A stretch of DNA of 26,647 nucleotides, from positions 1 through 26,647 of the forward strand of contig CAZSFD010000073.1 in the NCBI GenBank assembly GCA_964606085.1. The letters run 5' to 3'. Shown one piece after another: positions 1 to 8,434 of the stretch. The position numbers and the translations under genes were made by a program. Every line of letters begins with the position of its first letter. Position 1 is the stretch's first letter. Origin of the DNA: CAIQJJ01 sp964606085. Its GTDB lineage: Bacteria; Chloroflexota; Anaerolineae; Anaerolineales; UBA4823. The notes under the pieces were generated by a model that did not search any database, was not told the origin of the DNA, and worked only from the letters and a program-made list of their open reading frames with translations.

Positions 1-76
1 AGTCACTTCGTTGCGCCAGATGTAAGATTTCCTTGAAAAGTGACTGCCACCTTCTTCTTTCGGAGGAGGTGTTGCG

Positions 77-1081
77 TTGAAAGGGTATCGAAAGTATTTC
101 CTGACCAAGCTGGGTTGGTTTTTAGCAACCCTGGTCTGCGCTTTCATTCTGAATTTCATCCTGCCCCGTTTGATGCCCGGCGACCCCGTGGCGGCCATCG
201 TTTCCCGGCTGGCCCAGGGCATGGCCGATGCGACCGGTGTGCAGGCCATTTACCAGCAATATGCCGACCTGTTCGCTGTCAACCGCCCCATGCACGAACA
301 GTTTTTTATCTATGTGATCAATGTGTTCCGAGGCGATTTTGGCTACTCGATCAGCCAGTATCCCCGCACCGTGGCCGATGTGATCGGGGCGGCTTTTTGG
401 TGGACGATAGCGTTGCAATTCCCCGCCATCATCGTGGGCTGGCTGCTCGGCAACAGCCTGGGGGCGCTGGCCGCCTATCTGAAGGGCGGTTTCGATAAAT
501 TGCTGATGCCCGTGAGTATTTTTATCAGCAATTTCCCCGCCTTTGGCATGGCGATCCTGTTATTGGTTGTTTTTGGCGTCACCCTGGGTTGGTTCCCCAT
601 TGCCGGCGGCTACGCTTTTAACCTGATCCCCAACTTTAGCTGGGAGTTTATCCGCTCGGTTATCTGGCACTACCAGATGCCTTTCTGGTCTATTGTGTTG
701 ATCGCTATCGGTGGACAGGCGATTGGGATGCGTTCGATGTCCATCTACGAACTGAATGCCGATTACGTGAAATACAGCCGTTTCCTGGGCATTCAGGATA
801 GCAAAATTGTCGGCTATGTATTCCGCAATGCCATGCTGCCCCAAATTACCGGGTTGGCGCTATCGGTTGGGACGATGATGGGCGGCGCGTTGATCGCAGA
901 CACCATTTTCAGCTATCCGGGGCTTGGTTTCACCCTCTTGAACGGCGTCCTGGGGCAAGATTACCCCCTGATCTCTGCCTCGTCCTTGATTATTACGGTA
1001 ATGGTGCTGGTGGCTAACTTTTCGATTGAAATCTTGTACGGCATCATTGACCCGCGCATCAAAGCGGCGCAGTCAGAGTGA
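77..1081 (+). CDS. Opp/Dpp-type ABC transporter permease (DppB/OppB family)
   Basis: Inner-membrane permease half of an oligopeptide/oligosaccharide ABC importer, 334 residues, the normal length for the DppB family. The first membrane segment (about residues 11-30) is followed by the family motif LPRLMPGDP, and the EAA-type loop that contacts the ATPases lies near residues 230-256 (GIQDSKIVGYVFRNAMLP). The start is a TTG at 77, chosen because the strong Shine-Dalgarno sequence GGAGGAGGT (62-70) sits 6 bases upstream and the protein begins MKGYRKYF as family members do. It is followed 13 bp later by the DppC-type permease. The cognate solute-binding protein is not in the window and is presumably encoded just before position 1. 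Substrate cannot be read from the sequence; sugar import is inferred from the neighbours. Confidence 0.93.
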   Translation: MKGYRKYFLTKLGWFLATLVCAFILNFILPRLMPGDPVAAIVSRLAQGMADATGVQAIYQQYADLFAVNRPMHEQFFIYVINVFRGDFGYSISQYPRTVADVIGAAFWWTIALQFPAIIVGWLLGNSLGALAAYLKGGFDKLLMPVSIFISNFPAFGMAILLLVVFGVTLGWFPIAGGYAFNLIPNFSWEFIRSVIWHYQMPFWSIVLIAIGGQAIGMRSMSIYELNADYVKYSRFLGIQDSKIVGYVFRNAMLPQITGLALSVGTMMGGALIADTIFSYPGLGFTLLNGVLGQDYPLISASSLIITVMVLVANFSIEILYGIIDPRIKAAQSE

Positions 1082-1094
1082 AAGAGGTGCTGTG

Positions 1095-2345
1095 ATGAAA
1101 CATACACTTCGACAAATTTTCCGCTCGGGTAAGTTTGTTTTTGGCTTTTCCATCTTGATGACCATCATCCTGGTAACGGTTTTCTACCCCCTGATCGTCC
1201 GGGATGATCCCCTGGCGATCATCGGCCAGGGAACATTTTTTGAACCCGGCATCTACATCAATGTCTACGACAGCATCGCCGCCCCCAAGTATATCCTGAA
1301 CCTGAGCGATGCTGCGGCGAAGCGCATTGCCAGCAAGCTAAACGATGAAGGCCGCATAGCCATGAAAGAATGGCTGGTAGGATTTGGCGTCCCTGAAACC
1401 GACATTGACACCACCGATACCAAACTGCTGATGGAACTGTGGGCGGCCAATTTCGACCCCAAGGCCAAAATCGCCGGCATGACCAACGCCAAACGCAATT
1501 ACTACATCCGTCTGGATGCCTCCATCCAGGGGCTTTTATCTACCGAAGGGGCGATTATTGCGGCCAAAAATGCCGAAACCGGCGCGCTCGAAGAAAGCAC
1601 ACTCATCCCTCAATCCGCGTATGTCAATGTGGGCCAGGTTGCCAGCGTGCGTGTGCTGCCGTTGGGAACGGATAACTACGGGCGCGATGTGCTGACCGAA
1701 CTGGTCGCCGCCATCCGCGTATCCTTGCAGATCGGTTTTGTGGCCGGGACCATCGCCACCTTGATCGGCCTGACCCTGGGTCTGCTGGCGGGTTACGTTG
1801 GCGGCATCGTGGATGACCTGATCATGTTTGTCACCAATCTCTTCACCGTCATTCCCACCATTGTGCTGCTGATCCTGATCTCCTTCAGCATCGGCCAGGA
1901 GAAACGCGGCGCCACCACCATCGCCGTGGTGATCGGGCTGACCGCCTGGTTTTGGACGGCGCGTGCCGTGCGGGCGCAGGTGATTTCACTGCGCCATCGC
2001 GACCATGTCAACCTGTCCAAACTTTCAGGTCACTCCATCGCCTACATCATCGTCGTAGATATTCTGCCCTACATCGCCTCGTATGTGGTGATGGCGTTCA
2101 TCCTGCAAATTTCATCGGCCATCCTGGCTGAAGCGGGCCTATCCATCCTGGGCCTGGGGCCGCGCACCACTGACGTGCCAACCCTGGGCCTGATGATGCA
2201 ATGGGCGCGAATTTACCAGGCCGACATCCAGGGAATGTGGTGGGCCTACCTGCCTGTGCTGCTGGTCATTGCCCTGATCGCCTTCTCGATGAACCTGATG
2301 AACACAGGCCTCGACCAGGTATTCAACCCCGCCTTGAGGGACTAG
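1095..2345 (+). CDS. Opp/Dpp-type ABC transporter permease (DppC/OppC family) with large extracytoplasmic insert
   Basis: Second permease of the first importer, 416 residues. One membrane segment lies near residues 16-36, then about 145 residues of hydrophilic sequence, then the family hallmark LGTDNYGRDVL at about residue 190, and the multi-spanning core. A typical DppC is about 300 residues, so the stretch between the first helix and the hallmark carries an extra domain of roughly 110-140 residues, expected on the outside face. The EAA-like loop (about 300-325, NLSKLSGHSIAYIIVVDILP) is degenerate. The start is ATG 1095 with GAGGTG at 1084-1089; GTG 1092 is an in-frame alternative. The downstream ATPase gene begins 8 bp after the stop, so the genes are surely co-transcribed. 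Confidence 0.92.
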   Translation: MKHTLRQIFRSGKFVFGFSILMTIILVTVFYPLIVRDDPLAIIGQGTFFEPGIYINVYDSIAAPKYILNLSDAAAKRIASKLNDEGRIAMKEWLVGFGVPETDIDTTDTKLLMELWAANFDPKAKIAGMTNAKRNYYIRLDASIQGLLSTEGAIIAAKNAETGALEESTLIPQSAYVNVGQVASVRVLPLGTDNYGRDVLTELVAAIRVSLQIGFVAGTIATLIGLTLGLLAGYVGGIVDDLIMFVTNLFTVIPTIVLLILISFSIGQEKRGATTIAVVIGLTAWFWTARAVRAQVISLRHRDHVNLSKLSGHSIAYIIVVDILPYIASYVVMAFILQISSAILAEAGLSILGLGPRTTDVPTLGLMMQWARIYQADIQGMWWAYLPVLLVIALIAFSMNLMNTGLDQVFNPALRD

Positions 2346-2353
2346 GTGACACC

Positions 2354-3353
2354 ATGGGAAAAGTAATCTTAGAGGTCAACGAGCTGACCACCAAATACAT
2401 CACCCGTTTCCGCGAAGATGTCTATGCGGTAGACCATGTATCCCTGAAAGTGGAAGAAGGCAAATCGCTGGGCATCGCCGGAGAATCGGGCTGCGGAAAA
2501 TCTACTCTGGCGCTCAGCCTGATGGGATATTACTTCGCACCGTTACATTACATGAGCGGCGAGATCATCATTGACGGGCACAACATCTCGGGCATGAACC
2601 CCGATGACGTGCGCCGCACAATCTTGGGCAAGGAAATTGCCTACATCCCCCAGGCCGCCATGAACGCCCTCAACCCTACCATGAAGGTCATCCGCTTCAT
2701 CGAAGACGTGATCCGAGCGCACAGCCCCAAAACCACCCGCAAAGAAATCTACGAGCTGGCGCGCGAATTTTTCGAGAGTGTGGGCCTTTCGGCAGATGTG
2801 CTGCAAAAATACCCGGTCGAGCTTTCGGGCGGCATGAAGCAGCGCACCGTCATCGCCATCTCGGTCATTCTCGGCCCCAAGGTGTTGATCGCCGATGAGC
2901 CGTCTTCCGCCCTCGACGTCACCTCGCAGAAGATGGTGATCAAAATGCTGCGCGACCTGATGGAAAACGGCATCATCAAGTCCATGATCTTCATCACGCA
3001 CGAACTGCCCCTGCTCTACAACGTCACCGACGACATCCTGGTCATGTACGCCGGGCAGATTGTCGAAAAGGCCTCTTCCAAAGATGCCGTGTTCGACCCG
3101 CTGCACCCCTACGCCAAAGGACTGATGGGTTCGATCATCGTTCCCGAAAGCGGCCTGCGCGATCACAAGCTCACCGCCATTCCCGGCGTACCGCCCAACC
3201 TGAAAAACCCACCTTCGGGCTGCCGTTTTGCTGAACGCTGCAAATATGTCAAGCCCGAATGCCGGGTTACATCGGTGGCGATGCGAGAATTGGAAAACGG
3301 ACGCGCTTATCGCTGCATCTTTTCAGAAGATGAACTGCGGGAGGTATACCAAA

Positions 3354-3361
<8 letters not shown>
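2354..3361 (+). CDS. Opp/Dpp-type ABC transporter ATP-binding protein (DppD family)
   Basis: Cytoplasmic ATPase of the first importer, 335 residues. Walker A GESGCGKS is at residues 43-50, the ABC signature LSGGMKQR at about 157, and Walker B with DEPSSALD around D181; the switch histidine follows in FITHE. The C-terminal oligopeptide-type extension has the conserved cysteine cluster (PSGCRFAERC...PEC), which in this family can bind an Fe-S cluster or act structurally. ATG 2354 is chosen because the protein then starts directly before the beta-strand of the nucleotide-binding domain (ILEVNELTTKY) and does not overlap the preceding permease gene. The 3' end overlaps the next ATPase gene by 8 bp, indicating translational coupling. 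Confidence 0.94.
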
Positions 3362-4163
<802 letters not shown>

Positions 4164-4186
4164 AACTTTGGCCGTTCTTACGTGCA

Positions 4187-4232
4187 AAAGCCGGTAGAAT
4201 CAGCACAATACCAGTGCTTTTCTACCGGCTTT
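4187..4232 (+). terminator. Rho-independent-type terminator stem-loop closing the first importer operon
   Basis: A perfect 13-bp inverted repeat (AAAGCCGGTAGAA at 4187-4199 against TTCTACCGGCTTT at 4220-4232) encloses a second inner stem (AGCAC 4202-4206 with GTGCT 4214-4218), and a T-rich tail (TCATTTT) follows. It lies 23 bp after the stop of the last ATPase gene. Its position also argues against starting the next gene at the GTG at 4182, which would put the hairpin inside the coding region. Confidence 0.8.
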
Positions 4233-4244
4233 CATTTTGCGGTG

Positions 4245-7200
4245 ATGCAAATGCCAGAATCTGATCCTCTGACGATTGGTTACCTCACCCCCAACATAGA
4301 CGAAGGCAATGGTCTGCTGCTATGGACGGGCATCATCGAACAGGCGCGCACATTGGGGCTGCGGCTGGTCACTTTTGCCGGGGGAGAACTGCGCTACCCG
4401 GCGCCCTTTTATCGTTATTCCAATCAAGTCTATGATTTGGTAGACCGCCAGCAATTGCACGGGCTGATCATCTGGACATCGTCGCTGGCGGCATTCATCG
4501 GGCCGGAGGGCATTGGCGAATTTTGCCGCGGCTACGCGCCGCTGCCGGTGGTCGGCATCGGCATCCCACTGCCTGGCGTTCCCTCGGTCATCTTACGCAG
4601 CTACCAGGGCATGCGCCAGGCCATCGAACACCTTGTCCGGGTGCATGGCAAACGCCAGATCGCCTTCATCCGCGGGCCTGAACGCCACCGCGACGCCCAG
4701 GAACGCCTGCGCGCCTACCAGGACGTGGTGGCCGACTTTGGCCTGGATGCCAACCCCGGCCTGATCTCGCCGCCCTGCCGTTGGGTGGAACAGGATGCCA
4801 CCGAGGCCATGCGCCTGCTGGTGGAAGAGCGCCAGGTGGTCTTCGACAGCGTGGTGGCCGTCAACGACCAGATCGCCTACGGCGCGATGACCTATTTGCA
4901 GCAAATCGGCGTTCGCCTGCCCGAAGACATCGCCATCATCGGCTTCGACAACAACCCCCTCGGACGCATCTGCTCGCCGCCGCTGACCACCGTTCCCAAC
5001 CGCATGAGAGAGCGCGGCCGCCAGGCGGTGCGCATGTTGTCGGCCATGCTGCGCGGCGAACAACTGCCCGACGAAATCTACCTCGAAACCTCGGTCAAGG
5101 TGCGCCAATCGTGCGGCTGCCAGGACCCCTACCTGGTGCAGGCTGGCGCCCCGCCCACGGCGGTGGTGCTCCCGCCGGAAATCAACACCCCCGCCGAGTT
5201 ACGCACCCACATCATCAACCAGCTACGGCACGCCATCACCCCCGACGAAAAATCACCCATCTGGCACGAACAATTTTTCGACGCCTTCCAGGCCAGCCTC
5301 GATCAAGAGACCGATACCCCCTTCCTGACCACCCTGCGCCAACTGCTGCGCTCCTCCGCCGCGGCCCGCCTCGAACTGCGCGAATGGCAGGCCATTCTCT
5401 CCGAACTGCGCCGGTGGATCATCCCGCTCGAACAAGATCAGCCCGAACGCAAAGAACGTGCCGAACGGCTGATCCACCAGGGGCGGGTGCTGACGGGCGA
5501 ATTTACCACCCGCTCGAAAGCGCACCAAGATTTGCAGCGCAGCCGCGAGTTGGGCCGCCTGCACCGCCTGCGCCAGGCGATCTCGGCCAGCGAAACCCTC
5601 GATGGCCTGATGGACACCCTGGCGAAAAACCTGCCCACCATCGGCGTGGCCTATGGCTGCCTGGCGCTTTACCTGGATGCGGCCCATCCCCAGGGTGGCG
5701 CACGCGTGGCGCTGGCCTTCGACGCGCAAGGCCGCCAGCCGCACCTCGAAGGCCAGGTGTTCGCCCCGTCGTCACGGCTGATCCCGCCGGATTGGCTGGA
5801 TGCACCCGATTTGCTCAATCTCATGGTTCACCCGCTGCATTTCGGCCCGGAGCAGTTGGGATTTTTGATCGTAGATGCCAACGCCTTCGAAGGGGCCAGC
5901 CATCAGGTGTTGCGTGAACAGATCAGCGGGGCGATCAAGAGCGTGCTGCTGATCGAGCAAAACGTCAAACTCTATCACCAGGCGCGCCACAGCCAGGAAC
6001 TGGCCGAAGAAGCCAATCAACTCAAGAGCCGCTTCCTTTCGATGGTCAGCCACGAGCTGTTGACGCCTATGGTGCTGCTGGTGGGCCTGAGCGAGATGAT
6101 GCTGCACGAGGGCATTGGCAACCGCCCACCCCTGCCCGATGCCTACCGTCAGGATTTGACACGTATCCACGCCAGCGCCCAGCAGTTGGGCAGCCTGGTG
6201 CGCGACGTTCTCGACCTGGCCCGCAGTCAGTTGGGCCAGCTTACCCTGGCGAAGAAGCCCATCCACATCGCCGAAGAAGTGCTACGACCGATCGAATTGG
6301 TCTGCGAGCAGATGGCGCGCAGCAAGGGCCTGGCCTGGCAACTGGCAATCCCGGCAGATTTGCCACAGGTGATGGGGGATGCCGCGCGCTTGCAGCAGGT
6401 GGTGTTGAACCTGGTCAGCAATGCCGTCAAATTTACCACCCAGGGGTTTGTTTCCATTCAAGTCTGCACGGATGGCGAGATGGTGACGCTGGCGGTCAGC
6501 GATAGCGGTTTGAGCGTCCCCCTGGCCGAACAGGAAGCCATCTTCGATGAATTTCGCCAATCGGAACGCACCGTGGCGCGCGGCTATGGCGGCCTGGGCA
6601 TTGGCCTGGCGATCTGCCGCCAATTGATCGAACTGCACGGCGGCGTGATTGGCATGTCATCTACGGGGGATGAAGGCAGCGGCTCAACGTTCTATTTTTC
6701 GCTGCCGGCGCTTTCGCCAGGCGAGGTCGAACTGCTGGCGCATCCATCGCAGGCGGTGCTGATCTTCACCGAGCAGGCCCAGCGCAGTCAGCCCTTGCGC
6801 CAGCACCTCGAACAGCAAGGCTACCAGGTGGCGGTGTGGGACACCACCCAAACCCCCGGTTGGCTGGCGGAATTGCAGAAAAATCCGCCTGGCGCGTTGG
6901 TGTTGGATTTTCAGGCCGTGGCTTTGGGTTGGGAAGTGATCGAACAGATCAGGCGGCATCCGCTGACGGCAAATATCCCGGTCATCTTTTATTCGCTGCT
7001 GCAAGGGCAAGGTGGCGGCTCGGTGCTGGCGCTCGATTACCTGGCCAAGCCGGTGGCTGCGGCCAAGCTGGCCGAAGCCTTACAGCGCTACGCCTTCGAC
7101 TTTGAAACCTGCGACGGACGGCAAACCATCCTCATTGTAGATGACGACGCGGATATCCTTGACCTGCACACGCGCATGGTGCTGACCAAACTGCCCGCCT

Positions 7201-7844
7201 GCCGGGTGCAGCAGGCCGCCAACGGCAAAGATGCCCTGGAGAAAATGCACGCCGCCCCGCCGGCCCTGGTGCTGCTCGACTTGATGATGCCTGAAATGGA
7301 CGGCATGGCCGTGTTGAAGGCGATGCAGGCTGATAAGCGCCTGCGCGACATCCCGGTGATCGTGCTGACCGCGCAGCACTTGACCGGCGAAGAGATGGCT
7401 TTGCTGAACCAGAGCGTGACGGCGGTGCTGTCGAAGGGCGTTTTCACCACCCAGGAGACCCTGGCACACATCGAGCAGGCCCTGGCGCGCCACAAACGGC
7501 TCGGCACAGAAACACAGCGTTTGGTGCGTAAAGTGATGGCCTTCATCCATGAGTATTACGCCCAGCCGATCAGCCGCGACGAACTGGCGCGCAATGCCGG
7601 GGTCAGCGAGCGGCATCTCAACCGCTGTTTTCTGCAAGAAACCGGCATGGCCCCGTTGACCTATTTGACGCGCTACCGCATTCAACAGGCGAAGGCATTG
7701 CTCGAAAAGGGGGACTTGAGCATTACCGAAGTGATGGGGCGGGTAGGCTATGTGGAAAGCAGCCATTTCACCCGCGTCTTTCACCGCGAAGTGGGGGTTT
7801 CACCGAGCGCCTACAAGCGCGGCGAGCGCGCCGCTGGCAGGTAG
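4245..7844 (+). CDS. Hybrid sensor kinase/response regulator with LacI-type sensor and AraC-type output
   Basis: A 1199-residue one-protein signalling chain. Residues 7 to about 300 are a periplasmic-binding-protein-like fold of the LacI-regulator type (IGYLTP start; DIAIIGFDN; a CGC cysteine pair near 290), without the LacI DNA-binding headpiece. A helical linker and GAF-like region follow (about 438-568). The HisKA motif SHELLTP carries phosphoacceptor H603; the ATPase has the N box near 722-730, a G1 box DSGLS at 753 that departs from DTGIG, and the G2 box at about 780-790. A degenerate receiver (about 837-945, no acidic pair) precedes a canonical receiver (D966-D968, phospho-Asp D1012, Lys 1064). 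An AraC-type helix-turn-helix domain ends it (about 1093-1195). No signal peptide or membrane helix is visible, so sensing is probably cytoplasmic. ATG 4251 is an alternative start. It likely controls one or both flanking importer clusters. Confidence 0.9.
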   Translation: MQMPESDPLTIGYLTPNIDEGNGLLLWTGIIEQARTLGLRLVTFAGGELRYPAPFYRYSNQVYDLVDRQQLHGLIIWTSSLAAFIGPEGIGEFCRGYAPLPVVGIGIPLPGVPSVILRSYQGMRQAIEHLVRVHGKRQIAFIRGPERHRDAQERLRAYQDVVADFGLDANPGLISPPCRWVEQDATEAMRLLVEERQVVFDSVVAVNDQIAYGAMTYLQQIGVRLPEDIAIIGFDNNPLGRICSPPLTTVPNRMRERGRQAVRMLSAMLRGEQLPDEIYLETSVKVRQSCGCQDPYLVQAGAPPTAVVLPPEINTPAELRTHIINQLRHAITPDEKSPIWHEQFFDAFQASLDQETDTPFLTTLRQLLRSSAAARLELREWQAILSELRRWIIPLEQDQPERKERAERLIHQGRVLTGEFTTRSKAHQDLQRSRELGRLHRLRQAISASETLDGLMDTLAKNLPTIGVAYGCLALYLDAAHPQGGARVALAFDAQGRQPHLEGQVFAPSSRLIPPDWLDAPDLLNLMVHPLHFGPEQLGFLIVDANAFEGASHQVLREQISGAIKSVLLIEQNVKLYHQARHSQELAEEANQLKSRFLSMVSHELLTPMVLLVGLSEMMLHEGIGNRPPLPDAYRQDLTRIHASAQQLGSLVRDVLDLARSQLGQLTLAKKPIHIAEEVLRPIELVCEQMARSKGLAWQLAIPADLPQVMGDAARLQQVVLNLVSNAVKFTTQGFVSIQVCTDGEMVTLAVSDSGLSVPLAEQEAIFDEFRQSERTVARGYGGLGIGLAICRQLIELHGGVIGMSSTGDEGSGSTFYFSLPALSPGEVELLAHPSQAVLIFTEQAQRSQPLRQHLEQQGYQVAVWDTTQTPGWLAELQKNPPGALVLDFQAVALGWEVIEQIRRHPLTANIPVIFYSLLQGQGGGSVLALDYLAKPVAAAKLAEALQRYAFDFETCDGRQTILIVDDDADILDLHTRMVLTKLPACRVQQAANGKDALEKMHAAPPALVLLDLMMPEMDGMAVLKAMQADKRLRDIPVIVLTAQHLTGEEMALLNQSVTAVLSKGVFTTQETLAHIEQALARHKRLGTETQRLVRKVMAFIHEYYAQPISRDELARNAGVSERHLNRCFLQETGMAPLTYLTRYRIQQAKALLEKGDLSITEVMGRVGYVESSHFTRVFHREVGVSPSAYKRGERAAGR

Positions 7845-7882
7845 GCGAATGAATTTCGCAGGCGAAATCAATTTCGCTTTAC
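7841..7882. repeat. Tandem palindromic repeat of the GTAGGGCGAAATT family, containing the regulator stop codon
   Basis: Two adjacent small palindromes (GGCGAATGAATTTCGC and GGCGAAATCAATTTCGC) are flanked by GTAG on the left and TTAC on the right. The TAG stop codon of the regulator gene (7842-7844) is part of the left end. The unit closely resembles the copies at 9502, 11805 and 15182. Confidence 0.65.
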
Positions 7883-7895
7883 AAACTGTTAACTC

Positions 7896-7934
7896 GTCCC
7901 AAATAGACCAGCACATGTCCTAAACAGACAAGCA
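7896..7934 (+). promoter_or_regulatory. Candidate AraC-family operator: imperfect direct repeat with 21-bp period
   Basis: GTCCCAAATAGACCAGCA (7896-7913) and GTCCTAAACAGACAAGCA (7917-7934) match at 15 of 18 positions and start exactly 21 bp apart, two helical turns. AraC-family activators bind two direct half-sites with this spacing. The site lies about 50 bp after a gene whose product ends in an AraC-type domain and ahead of the downstream importer and enzyme genes. Binding is inferred. Confidence 0.5.
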
Positions 7935-7952
7935 TTGAGGGGGGATTTTTTT

Positions 7953-7958
7953 TATCAT
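7953..7958 (+). promoter_or_regulatory. Candidate -10 element of the downstream gene set
   Basis: TATCAT matches TATAAT at five of six positions. A -35 box at the usual 17-bp spacing would fall at about 7930-7935, overlapping the proximal half-site of the direct repeat, the layout expected of activator-dependent class II promoters. No good -35 hexamer is present there (AAGCAT), which suits an activator-dependent promoter but does not prove one. Confidence 0.25.
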
Positions 7959-7963
7959 GTTAA

Positions 7964-7977
7964 CGATAGCGCTAACG
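7964..7977. promoter_or_regulatory. Candidate LacI-family-type operator palindrome
   Basis: CGATAGCGCTAACG is an almost perfect palindrome centred on AGCGCT, the core seen in many LacI/GalR-family operators. If the proposed -10 at 7953-7958 is right, the palindrome would cover the transcription start. No separate LacI-family repressor with a DNA-binding domain is in the window, so the binder, if any, is encoded elsewhere. Confidence 0.3.
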
Positions 7978-7995
7978 TATCTGCAAGGTTTTCAC

Positions 7996-8017
7996 GTCGG
8001 CTGAGCCTGTCGAAGCC
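7996..8017. repeat. Short dispersed-repeat-like element (CGGCTGAGCCTGTCGAAG type)
   Basis: The segment GTCGGCTGAGCCTGTCGAAG shares CGGCTGAG and GTCGA with the element at 12845-12890. Sequences of this style recur as short intergenic repeats in many genomes; here only two partial copies support it. Confidence 0.35.
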
Positions 8018-8039
8018 AAACATCTAACCCATCGTGACC

Positions 8040-8423
8040 ATGTTTCCCACCATTCTAATTGCCGCCACCGATCCCAACATTATCTACCTGTTGCAGCGTT
8101 ACGCTGAAGCCAGTGGGTTTCAGGTTGTCAGCAGCCCCCCCAGCCTCGCTATGCTCACCCTTGCCCAGCAAACCCAGCCTGCCCTGATTCTGCTTGAAGT
8201 GGAAACCCTGGAAGGCCCCTGGCAGGAATTGTTGGTTTCCCTGAAACATGACCCGGCCACCCAATTCATTCCCGTTGTGGCGCATTCCTGTTACGAACAC
8301 ATGGAAGACGCTCAAAGCGGCGATATCGCCGACATCTTGCAAAAATCGGTCATGTACAGCGATTTTGTGGCCATGCTTGACAAAATTGGCATCAAAGCCG
8401 TTGATTCCGCCCACCCAGCCTAA
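8040..8423 (+). CDS. Small stand-alone receiver-like protein lacking the phosphoacceptor aspartate
   Basis: A 127-residue protein with the length and strand pattern of a CheY-type receiver (PTILIAATDPN start, ALILLEV third strand, FIPVVAHS fourth strand, LQKS fifth strand). The key residues are altered: the N-terminal acidic pair is reduced to a single D11, the phosphoacceptor position holds E53, and the conserved Lys is kept at 102. It is therefore likely a non-phosphorylatable receiver, possibly locked in an active-like state by the Glu. It is the first gene after the candidate operator region and lies 11 bp before an ABC ATPase gene. Neither ATG 8040 nor the in-frame GTG 8034 has a good ribosome binding site, so the start is uncertain. 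No DNA-binding or enzymatic domain is attached. Confidence 0.75.
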   Translation: MFPTILIAATDPNIIYLLQRYAEASGFQVVSSPPSLAMLTLAQQTQPALILLEVETLEGPWQELLVSLKHDPATQFIPVVAHSCYEHMEDAQSGDIADILQKSVMYSDFVAMLDKIGIKAVDSAHPA

Positions 8424-8434
8424 AGGTTCTCGCT

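Noticed and set aside
1..45. 8-bp inverted repeat AGTCACTT (1-8) / AAGTGACT (38-45) and possible tail of an upstream gene (stop at 23-25 or 34-36).
   Set aside because: The loop is 29 bases with no T-run, and too little sequence is present to tell which frame, if any, is the end of the upstream binding-protein gene.
40..498. Overlapping open frame beginning MTATFFFRR.
   Set aside because: It shadows the permease gene; its sequence is Arg/Pro/His-rich with no family signal.
4182..4244. GTG start at 4182 for the regulator.
   Set aside because: The added 21 residues would be encoded by a terminator stem-loop.
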